This document shows, piece by piece, positions 33,292 to 45,196 of a stretch of 64,000 nucleotides of DNA. This DNA comes from Forficula auricularia (taxonomy: Eukaryota > Arthropoda > Insecta > Dermaptera > Forficulidae). Under the pieces are notes generated by a model, which worked only from the letters and a program-made list of their open reading frames with translations, made no database searches and was not told the DNA's origin. Position 1 is the stretch's first letter, and each line of letters begins with the position of its first letter. Where the stretch lies: positions 100,655,322 through 100,719,321 of the forward strand of contig JALMQS010000099.1 in NCBI GenBank assembly GCA_024734495.1. The letters are read 5' to 3'. The translations under genes were made by a program, and so were the position numbers.

Positions 33292-34740
33292 CTAGTGCAG
33301 AAAAGTCGCAGATAGTAAAATTTCCCAAAGAAATATCTAACTTCACAGCTGAAGCTTTGGCGATTTTTTAGGGTCTAAAGCAGTGTTTCTCAACCTTTTG
33401 TAGAACGAGTAACCCTCTAGACCACTTATATTTATTTCTGAGGAACCCCCTAGCACTAAAATAAGAGATACTTAATTTTTCGTCAAAATATCAACATCAT
33501 GCTACTTTTATAGCTTCCAAATATAACATAACGCCGCCGATGAGGGTGTTGCTATATTTTAAAAATTTGCTAGATTTTGGGGAAATTGTGTACAAAAAAC
33601 GTGCATTTTAAATTACAATACATAACATTTTTATTTTCATGAATAATATTATTATTAAATTTTTTGGTAATGTTATTGGGATATCAATATGCCCCTTTCG
33701 GATCAGACAGGTTTTTTTACATATTCAATGTATACTCATAAATAATATTCTCATCTTATTTGAAAAGCAATAATATTTCAATTGTCATTAATAACAAAAC
33801 AATAATTAAACAATTGACATTATGTTTTCATTTTGTTACTAATGTTGTATATATAAGAAAGTTAAGGAACTTTAGAGCAACCAAAATGGTATCACAGAGT
33901 GATGTGCATCTCATTCTTAAGTATCAATGGTTTTATTTGACTATAAGATAATACTTAGACTCTAAATTTAGTATTTTTTTTCTTTATATTACAAATTTTT
34001 TGAGGGGTGATACTACTAACAATTATACTATTTTTGTTTTTCAATTTTTTCTTTTATTGACCTATAGGAGCGGGGAACCCCAAACCTCCCTTTGTAGAAC
34101 CCTGGGGTTCCGCGGAACCCAGGTTGAGAAACACTGCTCTCAAGTAACAGTATATCCAAACCTTTTCAGAAAGACAATTTTTAATATGTACAGATTCTTT
34201 GAGTGTAATGGAAGCTATGAAGGGGCTCCATAAAAATAGAAATCCATCCCCAATTATGCTAAATATTATTAATCTAATTTTTAAGTTGGAAAATGACAAT
34301 AAAAAAAATATTTTACTTGGATTCCGGGACACGAAGGGATAAATGTTAACGAACAAGCAGACTCGTTATTCTAGCCATGGGGGATGGGGAGTTTTTAAAC
34401 ATTGCTCTCCCTCTTTCTGACATCTATAATGTCATTAAAAGCAAATCACTAGTAAAATGGCAACAATACTTACAGAGAGCAGCAAGTTCAAAGGAAGTCA
34501 TCTCTTTAAAATCGTTTCTATAATTCCCCATACACCATAGTACGTACATATTCAATCATTATTTTAAAATCTATCCACGATAATATTTCGTCTTCGTAGC
34601 GGTCATGCTCACACAACGTCTCACCTACATAGACCGGGAGTCAGGGATACCTCTGTTTTCCGAGCGCGGTGTTGAAAATATTGGAGATATTGATCAAATC
34701 TATTTAAACTGTAATAGGTATATGGTATAAGAACAAAATT
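33292..34740 (+). pseudogene. LINE RNase H domain interrupted by a hAT element
   Basis: Before the hAT insert the plus frame reads SAEKSQIVKFPKEISNFTAE followed by ALAIF. After it come CTDSLSVMEAMKG, FTWIPGHEGINVNEQADSLL and a tail including SDIYNVIKSKSLVKWQQYLQ and DIDQIYLNCN. These are the E (FTAE), D (TDSLSV) and GHxGxxxNExAD signatures of RNase H found at the end of ORF2 in I-clade-like LINEs, followed by the C-terminal zinc-type region. Stops and frameshifts break it, so it is a dead copy. RT and endonuclease are absent upstream. Confidence 0.85.
33381..34136. mobile_element. hAT element inserted into the LINE RNase H
   Basis: Ends CAGTGTTTCTCAACC and GGTTGAGAAACACTG are perfect 15-bp inverted repeats. 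The flanks GTCTAAAG and CTCTCAAG agree at 6 of 8 positions, consistent with an aged 8-bp duplication. It is 756 bp, with GGGGTTCCGCGGAACCC near the right end and no transposase frame. Its ends split a recognisable RNase H reading frame. Confidence 0.9.
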
Positions 34741-35011
34741 GACAAATTTTAACCTAATATTAGTATAATATTTATATAAATATAAAAAAATATGCCTCCA
34801 ACTCGAATGACAAATTCTTCTCCATTATACAAATGTTAAATCGGACATTTCCAAAATAATAATAAAGCATATTTTGTTTATTGGATGGTTTTGTAACAAT
34901 ACTTGACATTTTACTTCATTTCATATAGTCATATGAATTCCTTAAAATCACATCATAACTTTTTTATGGTCTTCGACAATGATCCTTAGAGATAAAGAGA
35001 AAAAAAGAGGT

Positions 35012-35117
35012 TGATTTAGAGAGGTCAAACAGCTGGCGGGGGACAGAGTCGAGTGGAGACGGATTGTTGCATCAAACCAGTCTTAGGACTGTATACTCGA
35101 TGATGATGATGATGATA
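35012..35117 (+). pseudogene. RTE-like LINE 3' tail with (GAT)n
   Basis: The plus frame reads EVKQLAGDRVEWRRIVASNQ and ends in an Asp run from (GAT)n at 35098-35115. It is the same 3' end as the element at 18290-18925, only about 100 bp long. It abuts the next repeat family directly. Confidence 0.82.
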
Positions 35118-36045
35118 GTTAGTGCGTCACCAAATTTTTGTGGACGAGCTAGCTCAAAAACTTGTGTGAATATCTAAACCAAATTTCACACGTAGTTTTG
35201 GTCCATTGAGATTAAGATCTGATTAGATTTTGGTGCATATCGACCCAAAATTAAGGGGGTTGGAGGGGGGTTAAAAATGAAAAATCTAGGCCTTTTGAGC
35301 AAACTCAAACAAATTTTGTATACATAATCAGTGGGATTATATTTTTCGAGATAATAATTGTTTTATCAAAATATTAGTTAGTTAGTTAGTTAGTTAGTCT
35401 GTCTGGTTGTCCGTCATTTAGTCTGTGCGTTACCAAATTTTTGTGGACGAGCTAGCTCAAAAAACTAGGGTGAATATCGAAACCAAGTTCCACACGTAGT
35501 TTTGGTTTATTGAGATTGAGAGCTGATTAGATTTTGGTGTATATTGACACAAAATTAAGGGGCGTGGAGGGGGGTTAAAAATTAAAAATATAGGCTCTTG
35601 TACCAAACTCAACCAAATTTTGTATACATAATCAGTGCGACCCCAGAAGTCTAAAAACGGAAAAAATAACCATCCAAAATTGGTGGGGAAGGGGGGGGGG
35701 TGTAGGGTCAAAAATGAAAATATAGGGTCTTGTTCCAAACTCAACCAAATTTTGTATACATAATCAGTGGGACCCCAGAAGTCTAAAAATGCAAAAACTA
35801 ACCGCCCAAAATTGGTGGGGGGAGGGGGTGTAAGTTCAAAAAATGAAAATATAGGCTCTTGTACCAAACTCAACCAAATTTTGTATACATAATCAGTGGG
35901 CACACAGTAATCTAAAATGAAAAAACCAACCCCCCTACATGATTATAAATAATTTTATTAAATATTAAATACTATATAAGTGATAGGCCAGGTTGTATGA
36001 TAAAGTGAAGTGGATGGCCACATCAGAACAATTCAGCTTAATTTT
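35118..36045 (+). repeat. Satellite-containing dispersed repeat (copy 1, two partial units)
   Basis: Begins TGCGTCACCAAATTTTTGTG. It contains GTTAGTTAG microsatellite and modules built on TTTTGTATACATAATCAGTG followed by CCAGAAGTCTAAAAATGC and a G-rich run. Modules at 35621, 35753 and 35882 are 132 and 129 bp apart, multiples of three, which is why a long minus-strand frame with repeated PTDYVYKIWLSL appears; that frame is a repeat artefact. It ends with GTGGATGGCCACATC and TCAGCTTA. An internal restart near 35340 shows two partial copies joined. Confidence 0.85.
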
Positions 36046-36868
36046 ATATTTTATCAAAACTACGAGGTAGATAATTTCAATTTTTTTTTAAGTTACTCCG
36101 AATATATTATTCTAACAAATATTAGTTTTTGATCAAGATGGCGAAAGTCCTTCAATGAAAAAAAATAAAATAATGATCATATCCACACCCTTTCCCTATC
36201 TATTCAATGTTAAAAATGTCATTTTTAATTGCAATTATTTCATGTTTGGTGTTGTAAATCGTCTTCAAATTTTAACAGTATGTGTATTATGCTTTTAATG
36301 ACTTACATTCCAAGTTTCGAATACTTAAAAATTTCTTTAGAATAGAATGACTCATCGGCCATAAAGGGACAAAAGAGAGCGAAATAAAAATAACACATGG
36401 ACAGATCTTCCCTCTCCATCTCCATCTTTCTTTTGGGGAAAGGGTTGTCCTTCTGCCACCAGTGTTGCCAAATTTCAATTTTTTCCTAGACAGCGTGTCT
36501 GGCCTTATATTTTTCTGGGTAAAAAATAATCACAGTGAAAAAAATTCCAGACTTTGCATCGTCCCGTATTTATAACTTTTTGGCAAATCCAACTGGAAAA
36601 AACTCTGAGATAAAAAAAATCCATAGTAAAAATTGTATAAATTTAAATTTTTCAATACTACTTGTTAAGTTCTTACAAAAAACGAAGTACATTAATTGTT
36701 TTTAAAAATGTATTTATAAAAATAGGAGGGGGTCCGAGTTTAACACCTAGCACAGAGTACTTTAAAGCAGGTGTATTTTCAATATTAAAAAGCATAATAT
36801 TTGAAATAAACTTTTTAACCCATTCAGACACGAATTAAATGGAAGCGAGATAAAATATTTTTTCATCA
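36046..36868. other. AT-rich non-coding DNA
   Basis: 36050-36310 (AACTACGAG, TTACTCCGAATATATTATTC and TTTAATTGCAATTATTTC) is also present at 47070-47310, inside a Penelope-type palindrome, in the same orientation. It is therefore a dispersed repeat. No gene. Confidence 0.6.
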
Positions 36869-36876
36869 AAACCAAT

Positions 36877-37027
36877 CGAGGGGTGAACCTCGATTGGAAT
36901 TAGGTGTACACCATCTTTGGAATTACTTTGGAATTCATTAGATAATCTATTGTCATTTATTGTCCTCTACTTGGAAATGAAAGTGGAAGGAAGGTGGACA
37001 CGATTTTAGGTCCTGGTTTGCTCCTCG
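36877..37027. mobile_element. CGAGGGGTGAACC hairpin MITE (copy 1)
   Basis: Begins CGAGGGGTGAACC and ends with inverted sequence (GGTTTGCTCCTCG, mutated). Flanked by AAACCAAT on both sides (36869-36876, 37028-37035), a perfect 8-bp duplication. 151 bp, not coding. Confidence 0.9.
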
Positions 37028-37640
37028 AAACCAATTAAAGATGAAGAAAATGGGAAATCTTTTTAGGACTCGGTACTTCTCCGAAAATTTTAATCAGGAG
37101 ACCCGAGTTCAAGTTCCTTTGCTAAAATTTAACTGGCAATGATCGGTCCTCACTACAATAAAATAAAGAGTAGCATATTACATATGGCAGTAGGCGAGCC
37201 AGAACTTATGTGGAAGATAAATTTACCGAATTTATCGCGCGGAGAATTTACCACTGCTCGAAGCCCCTAAAACCTTAGTAAATTGATATTGAATTGTATC
37301 TAAGTTTCTGAGATTGGCTCGTGATCCCGGCTTCTTTCCTTCTACTCTGCTCTTTTCACGATGGAGGGCCAGCCCATACAGGCCTTTAGGGGATGCACAT
37401 TCAGGTGTATCTCCTCTCACATCAATATCATTGAAAAAAAAAAAAAACTTAGTTCTAGGGGGTTCTAGTAGTTTTTTTTAACAAAATGTTTTTATTTCCA
37501 AATTAAAATTTAAGTACATATTTATTTTTTATTTTACAATTATTTAAGCATCGATCAATAAATACTTCCTACCAATGTCCATATTTACAACAATGCTCTT
37601 TTTATTTTTAATTATGGGTGTTGCTATAAAGGTAGAGAAA

Positions 37641-38544
37641 ATTTTTAATATTGTTACATATTTTATTGCATGTATTTAAATTTGTGGGTAACAGTTTTTA
37701 ATATAAAGACAATTTTTGTGTAATGTGAGTTGTTTGCTAATGGTGAGGTACAGATATGGCGAGCGCCCATGTTAGGGTGTTACAGTCAGTAAAATAGCTT
37801 ATAGAGAGGAAAACAGGTGGAAATGTGTGTTTGTACTATGTTATAGCCAGGCACAGTGTCACGCCTATAGCTATGCCAGCCCGGAAGAAGGCATGATTTC
37901 GAGTCATTTCAATGTATTATGAAATGTTTCAAGAAATGAAATAAGCCATGATGGTGTTGGATCTCGTAATGTTTGTAGTAGGAGTAGTAGCTCCTACTGC
38001 CATTGCGACTTACTTCAGTTTCAAGCTGGAGTAGTGCTGTATGGTTTTACTTTTGCTTACTAAGCTTACTGACGGTTTGGGGATCTGAATCTCTGTCTTG
38101 CATTGTTTTTCTGTTTTCTTGAATCTATTTATGTGTGGGTTATATTTGGGGGGGGGGGGGGGGGGTAAAGTGTTTGCTGCCTTTTGCTACTTCAGTTTTA
38201 ACATGGGAATAGGATGTGCTGCTTGCAGCTGCCTCTAGTAGAGAAAAGGATGGTATACTAATGCAATAGCATGCTACTTCTTACAGGGAGACATTGTTTC
38301 AGCGCCTAGAAGAAGGAAGTACAGACGCTACGGTTTTTCGCCATATCTGGCTACCCTCACTAAGTTTAGCCTGCAGGCCAATGCAGTTACCGGGGTGTGG
38401 CACGTGGAGCCAAAAGTGAGAGCTGGGTACCCTGCGAGGACCAGTCATTACCGCCCATCTACTGTCTATGACTCTAGATGTGGCCGACAGTAATTAAAGG
38501 TACTACCTCTGCAGCATAACCCCAACACCCCATGATTAAAATAA
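37641..38544. other. Unique spacer between the inverted arms
   Basis: Contains a 16-base poly-G run near 38150, GAAGAAGGCATGATTTCGAG near 37883 and relatively GC-rich sequence at 38280-38520. No open frame of note, and I do not recognise a gene. Confidence 0.45.
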
Positions 38545-39125
38545 AAAAAAAGAACATTGTTGTAAATATGGACATTGGTAGGGAGTATTTATTAATCGAT
38601 GCTTAAATAATTGTAAAATAAAAATAAATATGTACTTAAATTTTAATTTGGAAATAAAAACATTTTGTTAAAAAAAACTACTAGAACCCCCTAGAACTAA
38701 GTTTTTTTTTTTTCAATGATATTGATGTGAGAAGGAGATACACCTGAATGTGCATCCCCTAAAGGCCTGTATGGGCTGGCTCCTCCATCGTGAAAAGAAC
38801 AGAGTAGAAGGAAAGAAGCCGGGATCACGAGCCAATCTCAGAAACTTAGATACAATTCAATATCCAATTTACTAAGGTTTTAGGGGCTTCGAGCAGTGGT
38901 AAATTCTCCGCGCGATAAATTCGGTTAAATTTATCTTCCACATAAGTTCTGGCTACGCCACTGCTATATGTAATATGCTACTCTTTATTTTATTTTAGTG
39001 AGGGGCCGATCATTGCCAGTTAAATTTTAGCAAAAGGAACTTGAACTCGGGTCTCCTGATTAAAATTTTCGGAGAGTACCGAGTCCTAAAAAGTTTTCCC
39101 ATTTTTCTTCATCTTTAATTGGTTT

Positions 39126-39206
39126 CGAGGGGTAAACCGGGACCTAAAATCGTGTACACCTACTTCCACTTCCACTTTCATTTCCAAGTAGAGGACAATA
39201 ATAAAT
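39126..39206. mobile_element. CGAGGGGTGAACC MITE, truncated inverted copy
   Basis: Begins CGAGGGGTAAACC after ATTGGTTT, the reverse complement of the AAACCAAT duplication of copy 1. It stops near 39206 where the LINE begins, so it is the far edge of the inverted duplication. Confidence 0.8.
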
Positions 39207-40195
39207 AGAAAATGCACTTGAGGAGAAGAAGGTCTGCTCGGCGGTCTTTCTCGATGTATCACAGGCATTCGATAGGGTCTGGCATGATGGACTACACCAT
39301 AAGCTTAGAAAATCCCTACCGGCATGCTATGCAAATATCATTAAATCTTACCTCGAAGATCGATATTTTCGAATAAAACAAGAAGACGCTTACTCGAAGC
39401 TTAGGAAGATTAACGCTGGGGTTCCTCAGGGAAGTGTGATGGGCCCACTCCTTTACCTCCTCTATACCAGTGATCTGCCAGAAAATTCCCTAAATACAAC
39501 AGCCACATTCGCCGACGACACGGCAATCTTGGCAACCGGACAAGACAATAACGTATCTACTCAGAAATTAAACACCTCAATCTCCAAAATCCAAGCATGG
39601 ACCGATAAATGGAGAATTAAATTAAATGAGAGCAAATCGGTACATGTTGATTTTACCAATAAAAAGATTAACTATGTGCCGGTATATCTCAATGGCAAAA
39701 TTGTTCCATACTCTAATCAAGCGAAGTACCTCGGCATGACGCTGGACGTGCGCCTTCGCTGGAAAGCTCATGTCAAGAAAAAAGAAAAGAACTAAACAAT
39801 AAATACCGAAATATGCATTGGATAATGGGCAGACAGTCCTCAATGCCTGTCCAAAACAAGCTGCTCTTATACAACCAAGTCCTTAAACTAGTCTGGACTT
39901 ATGGCATTCAGTTGTAGGGGTGTGCCAGCCAGACAAATAGAAACATAATACAAATTTTCCAAAACAAAGTTCTGAGGAGCATTGTCAACGCACCGTGGTA
40001 CATTCGAAACACAGACCTCCATCGTGATCTCGGAATTGAGACGGTCAGTGAAGTCATCAAAAAATCGGCCATAGCCCACCAGGCGAGACTGGAATCACAT
40101 ATTAATGAAGAAGCTGCCCAACTCCTCGATGTGGACAACATGACACGGAGGCTCAGGCGAATTAAACCGCATGAACTTGTGGAAGGTGTCCACTG
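39206..40195 (+). pseudogene. Jockey-type LINE, RT to C-terminus, frameshifted
   Basis: The frame opens at the junction with NALEEKKVCSAVFLDVSQAF (motif A, catalytic Asp), then NAGVPQGSVMGPLLYLLYTS, TATFADDTAILA (catalytic FADD), KWRIKLNESKS and AKYLGMTLDVRLRWKAHV. It stops at about 39795. In another frame the C-terminal region follows: SMPVQNKLLLYNQVLKLVW, YGIQ, VLRSIVNAPWYIRNTDLHRD, with a further stop. This is the normal order for a Jockey-clade ORF2. Endonuclease and ORF1 are absent, so it is 5'-truncated. The insertion ends in an A-rich tail at 40337-40355. Confidence 0.93.
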
Positions 40196-40356
40196 ATAGG
40201 AAGAAAGAAAAAGAAGACAAATGATTTAAAATTAATCAAATATGTAAAATATTGATTGAAATTGTATAAATTTTAAATATAAGACTGATATTACTTATTA
40301 GCTGCTGGGCAGCTAGATTGTAATTGTAATAATAATAAAAAAAAAAAAAAAAAAAT
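40196..40356 (+). other. LINE 3' UTR and poly-A tail
   Basis: AT-rich sequence ending in (TAA)n and a run of 19 A at 40337-40355, the expected 3' terminus of the LINE at 39206-40195. Confidence 0.75.
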
Positions 40357-41680
40357 TTAATCATTTTTAAAAATTTTAGTGGGAAAATTTTGAAAAACCC
40401 CACGACTTGAATACTAGTAACCATAATTAAAAGGATATATAGCCCAGTATATAGGGGGATTTTAGCTTATATTAATTACGGGAAAATATTTTTTTCTAGG
40501 ATCGTTTGGTATAGTGTGGGTATGCTAAATCTAAGTTTGCGACCTCGAAAGTCTGGGGACCACTTTTGGTGGTCGAAAAACCTCGAAAACTTTTTCCAGT
40601 TTTTCGATTATAACTCGAAAACTGTCCATATTTTGTAAATAACCGTCCTATAGTAAATTAAAGAGGATAAAGGTTTAATAAGAGTAGATATAATAAGATA
40701 ATAAATAAATATTCAATAAATATTGTGTTTTTCTTTGGTGTACCTCCAAAATTTCTTGATTTGGTAGGTTTACCTTGAACACAAAAAGTTTTCGAAACAC
40801 TGCTCTATACCTATATTTATAATTTATTTGTTTGAGAATATAGTTTCGAAGGTTTGATCTTCATCATCAATCCTTTTAATTATAAATATATTTAGTACTA
40901 GCTCTCGTCGGAATATTATAATTAATTCGAGGTATGATATTTTTGCCCCTACTCCTCCCGCCCCCAAGTCGCTGGTTCCCTCCCCTCCCGAAGTCTCTGC
41001 TGCGTTGGCTCTTGGCTTCACTGGAGTTTTCTAGAATGATCAAGTACGTTTTGACTTAAGCAAGGCATCAAGCTGTTTACTTTTTCTTAAATTATTTGAA
41101 TAACACTTGTTTGGTATATTAAGAATTATTACTAAAGTCCAGGTATATATGAAACTAATTACTATTAATAAAATCATTTATTTTGAATCAATATTTTCTA
41201 TAGGAGTTTAGTAAATATTCTCTATACCTAAAATGAATAGTTTTTGAAATAAAAAATATTTTATATTTCACTCGTCTAAATCTTATTTATTATGTATAAA
41301 TAATTAAGATCTGGACGATTGAAATTTAAAATATTTTTTATTTAAAAAACTATTCATTTCAGGCATAGGGAATATTTAATAAACTTCTATTGGATTTTTA
41401 TGTAGAATTCAAAAATACTAAAATTTATGGCATGTTCCATTTGAAAAAATTGAGTATTAACAACTTTTTGATTTTCAGAAATAAACGATTATTATGGTCA
41501 TATAAAATTTAAATTTCTATGATTAAGTAAGAATCTGTAATGTCCAATTAAGAGTTCTGATGGATATAATTAATTCTACAAACAATGGTTTAATTATCAT
41601 CAATTTTCAAAGATGAACGCTAAATTGGTAAATTTTACAAACTATCTAAAATAACTCAAAAATGATAAATTTTAGACATC
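40357..41680. other. AT-rich non-coding DNA with small repeats
   Basis: Contains a decayed ribozyme-like motif (40833-40873), a C-rich patch at 40945-41020 and a foldback at 41199-41395 whose arms share AATATTCTCTATACCT and ATGAATAGTTTTT in inverted form. No gene. Confidence 0.5.
40833..40873 (-). ncRNA. Decayed hammerhead-like motif, ACUAUAGU class
   Basis: The core reads UUGAUGA, helix II is partly kept (GAAG...CUUC), and the helix III segment ACUAUAUU has lost its palindrome. Expected to be inactive. Confidence 0.5.
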
Positions 41681-41689
41681 AAGTGCATT

Positions 41690-41845
41690 CGAGGGGTGAA
41701 CCGCAATGTAAAATAGTGTACACCTACTTTCACTTCCACTTTCATTTCCAAGTGGAAGACAATAGATTATCTAATGAATTCCAAAGTAATTTCAAATTAT
41801 TCCAAAGACGGTGTACACCTAATTCCAATCGGGGTTCACCCCTCG
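41690..41845. mobile_element. CGAGGGGTGAACC hairpin MITE (copy 2)
   Basis: Begins CGAGGGGTGAACC and ends GGTTCACCCCTCG, flanked by a perfect 8-bp duplication AGTGCATT (41682-41689, 41846-41853). 156 bp. Internal GTGTACACC occurs near both ends. 8-bp duplications suggest the hAT superfamily, although the termini are unusual for it. Confidence 0.93.
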
Positions 41846-42059
41846 AGTGCATTATACCGAATATTCTTAGTTTTTAACACTTAATCTAATGATGCAAAAA
41901 TATTTGTGGGATTCCATAGAAAATAAGAAAGTTGATAGCGATTGCAGCAAAGCAGAAATTGTCCAAAACTTGTTAATAATTTATTTAAATAAGCTGACGT
42001 GTTCTGATGTGGCCATCCACTTGACTTTACCATACAACCTGGCCCCTCACTTATGTTTA

Positions 42060-42500
42060 ATATTTAATAAAATTATTTATAATCATATAGGGGAGGGGGG
42101 TTAGTTTTTGGATTTTTAGCCTTCTGGGGGTCCCATTGATTATGTATACAAAATTTGGTTGAGTTTGCTCAAATGGCCTAGATTTTCATTTTTTGTCCCT
42201 ACACCCCCACCCCCATTTTGGGCTGTTAGTTTTTTCAATTTTAGACTTCTGGGGTCCCACTGATTATGTATACAAAATTTGGTTGAGTTTTCTCAAATGG
42301 CCTAGATTATTAATTTTTAAACCCCTCCCCTCCACCATCCTTAATTTTAGGTCGATATGCACCAAAATCTAATCAGATCTTAATCTTAATGCACCAAAAC
42401 TACGTGTGAAATTTGGTTTCGATATTCACACTAGTTTTTGAGCTAGCTCGTTCACAAAAATTTGGTAACGCACAGACGAACTGATAATAAGTAAAATGTT
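42060..42500 (-). repeat. Satellite-containing dispersed repeat (copy 2, partial)
   Basis: Minus-oriented copy of the family at 35118-36045, with TGATTATGTATACAAAATTT modules near 42138 and 42262 and the terminal GCACCAAAATCTAATCAGAT and ATTTGGTAACGCACAGAC blocks. The TTTCACCTAGAACCGACACC phrase at about 42500 marks an insertion of the AUAUAU-class family. Confidence 0.82.
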
Positions 42501-42905
42501 TCACCTAGAACCGACACCAAATTCTTTAAAGATCACAGACTAACTAACAGACACTAACAGACTAACTAACAGATATGTTGACAAAACAATTATTATCTCA
42601 GAAAATATAATTTTTTCGATGTTCACTTATTAGGGATTTTCTGTAGAGCGAAATGCCATGGTTTCCCTCAATTTTTTTAATCAAAATAATTTCAGCCGTT
42701 TTTGAGGTATTTCGAAAAAAAGAAGGAAAAAAAACACTTTTTTCATGCACGATTACAATACTTGACCATACCCTGTATGCTAAAGTAAAAAGTTTGACAA
42801 GTCTATACTTTACAAATTTAATATTTACAACTATTTATACATGATCTATTTACATTATTATATTACAATTATACAAGTTTTTAACCACCAATTATGCCAT
42901 CCCAA
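42501..42905. other. Continuation of the dispersed repeat, then unique DNA
   Basis: 42540-42775 continues the same repeat (AGACTAACTAACAGA, CCATGGTTTCCCTC, TGCACGATTACAATACTTG). No coding region. Confidence 0.6.
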
Positions 42906-42910
42906 CAAAT

Positions 42911-42955
42911 GAAGACCGCGAAGAAGGAGGGAATAGCCTCCGAAACGTCGGCTTA
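42911..42955 (+). ncRNA. Decayed hammerhead-like motif, ACGU class
   Basis: Helix II (GGAGG/CCUCC), GAAA and ACGU are intact, but the core reads GCGAAGA in place of CUGAAGA. The downstream TCAGTCCGTCTTCC matches the family flank. Confidence 0.55.
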
Positions 42956-43724
42956 TGAATAAAAATATAGTATAAATTATCTTCTTTTTTGACTGCCTCA
43001 TCAATATGCACTCAATTCTACTTATCAGTCCGTCTTCCAAAAACTACTTCAATCTTATTAGTAGCATTGGACCACAAAATACTATGTCTTTCTTCTTTTG
43101 TCAGAACAATATAGGTCGTAAAGTCGTAAAATAAAAAAGATACAAATTTGAAATTTCCACTTGAAAAATCGTATTAGAAATTTTAATACAATGATTATTT
43201 GAGGATGGTCCAGTTTCTGAGGGTTCGGAAATAAAAAGCATTTGGTGTGACGTATCCCTGTAAACTGTAAAGATCTTTTTAAGTAGAAGAATTAGGCTAA
43301 TTTTTAAAAAGTGAATTCACTTTAAATGACTATCTCAGAAAATCTCAAAGAGGCTATTTTCGTATATGTTGGCTTAACTTAAAAATTTTGTTAAAAGTAG
43401 CAAATAAAGCCCCGTAACGTTACATGGAAAAACTAAAAAAACCAACCATAGGACTTGTTTGGTAACACATTTTTTTCTATCTTATCGGACCGAAATCATG
43501 AGCCAAACCTGTGAAAAGTTCAATAAGTAAAAATATGGGAGCCAAATGAACAATTCTCATATGCCATGTGACGTTACGGGCTCTATTGTGAACTTTAGCC
43601 AAATGTTTAAATAATTCCACAAATTGTCACATTCTCTCCTTATTAATGAGAAACAAGAATGAATTTGCCCAAGTATTTTTGAATATAAGGTTTCGAATCC
43701 ATCTCTCTATCTATACTTAATCTA
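42956..43724. other. Non-coding DNA
   Basis: No supported gene or element. Confidence 0.45.
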
Positions 43725-44700
43725 CTCTTATTAAACGAGCAAAAATTGTATATATATATTTGTTTATATATTTGTATCTTAGTTCTATTTTGAAAACGGC
43801 TCTACCGATTTTGATGAAATTCACGGCTAGGGAGTTTTTGGGTTGACAATTCGATCTGTCACGGTCTCATCTTCGACTATATTGTTTTTGATGGGTTTTT
43901 TCTTAATCAAATTAATTATTCTCAGGTAGAAAAATGGCAATCTTGGTCTTTTAAAAAGATTACTCTTTTACTATTGTACCCAGACAGACAATTGTTCTCA
44001 AAGGCCTTGAAGAAGTATTGTGATTGTGGCTTTTAACATATTTTGTTCTACCTAAACGTTAGAATTATTAATAAACGTTTTATAAATGTTTTTATAAAGA
44101 ACCTTATTTATTTAATAGAATAAAAAATAATCAAAAATTTATTTAAAAATATCTTTCGCATAACCAGGTCTCAATTTTCTTAAAAAATAACACATTTTGA
44201 TAGGTTTTATTTATTAACAATTGGATGAATAAATAAAAATGAATCATGTGGTTGAATCAAAACAGGTGCAGGAGGTGGGGTGCAGTGGTGAGGGATCCGG
44301 AGGTAGGGCGAGGTTTCGGGGGGGTGACGAGCGCGGTGGAGGTGGGGAGTACATATATATTTGTATTTTTTTTAATTTGAAAACGGCTCTCAAATAAAAA
44401 TCGACATTTTTATCAGAATTTTAAATTAAAAATAATATTAAAATAAAGCTTTTAACTGAAGGAAAAAGTTACCGAGCATCGCTAGGTGCCTCCAGGTACT
44501 ACTTATTATAATAGGCTTGCGCGACGACGTTGACGTAATTTTTTTAATTTTAAAACCCACTAATAGTTCATGACAAATTAAATTGATTAAAATTAGGAAA
44601 TTCAAATTATTATTTAAAAACCCATTAAGAAATCGAGTGAGATGGCCTTCTGAACAGCAAGATGGCCGCCGAAGGCTTCGCAGTTGGTATTCTTATAATA
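43725..44700. repeat. Unclassified dispersed repeat (possible Helitron-like)
   Basis: Starts TCTACTCTTATTAAACGAGC, continues with a TA tract and AAAACGGCTCTACCGATTTT, and reaches GCTTGCGCGACGACG and CGAAGGCTTCGCAGTTGG near 44516-44690. Parts recur at 10650 and, inverted, at 12110-12200. No Rep/helicase and no clear inverted ends; a Helitron origin is only a guess. A G-rich stretch at 44265-44355 has no coding sense. Confidence 0.35.
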
Positions 44701-45196
44701 AATTAATTTGTGCAATATAAACATATTTATCTATTAAAATCTTAAAATTGACCTTGAATTATTTTGTTTTTTTAATTAAGTTATTTAATTCAATTTTTAT
44801 TTTTATCAGATTTGTATACGTACATAATATCTCAGTTTTATTAGTCATTATTATTATTGCTATTATCAAGTCAGATGCTACTTTTTCTTCTTTCTAAACA
44901 GAAGAATATATTTGGGCAGACCTAGGTAAATTGATTTCGTGAAATCAATCAATCTCATATTTGCGGTTTTAGTGTATTCAAAAGATTTTTTCTATCGATG
45001 AAGAAACATTAATGTTAATTAATTTATCTAAGATTAAAGGGTTAAGGCAGCCTCAAACTTTGGACTTTGGAGATATTTTCTTTATTCCGCCTACAAACCC
45101 TTTAATCTTTTATTAACCAATGTATCTTCAGTGGAGAGGTTTTTTCTAAATCGCCATTGTTCTCGCCCCATTAAAATGGTTCTGTTTTTCCTAGTA

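Larger units (their letters stand above)
36948..39206. repeat. Large inverted duplication (arms about 690 bp)
   Basis: The sequence 36948 to about 37640 is inverted at about 38545-39206 with high identity. The arms include half of the MITE, the AAACCAAT target sequence, TCGGGTCTCCTGATTAAAAT, a CTGGCTACGCCACTGC element end and a poly-A/T tract. The intervening about 900 bp is single-copy here. Because the duplicated block covers a MITE, its TSD and beyond, it is a genomic inverted duplication and not a simple transposon. The outer right edge falls inside the MITE and meets a LINE at about 39206. Confidence 0.88.

Noticed and set aside
35457..35903. 148-codon minus-strand frame with repeated DYVYKIWLSL
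   Set aside because: Period of about 130 bp tracks a DNA-level tandem repeat found in other orientations and phases; the frame stays open because module lengths are multiples of three.
37877..37910. Hammerhead-like sequence near GGAAGAAGGCATGATTTCGAG
   Set aside because: Lacks the CUGANGA core and the GAAA block in proper order; similarity is limited to GAAGAAGG.
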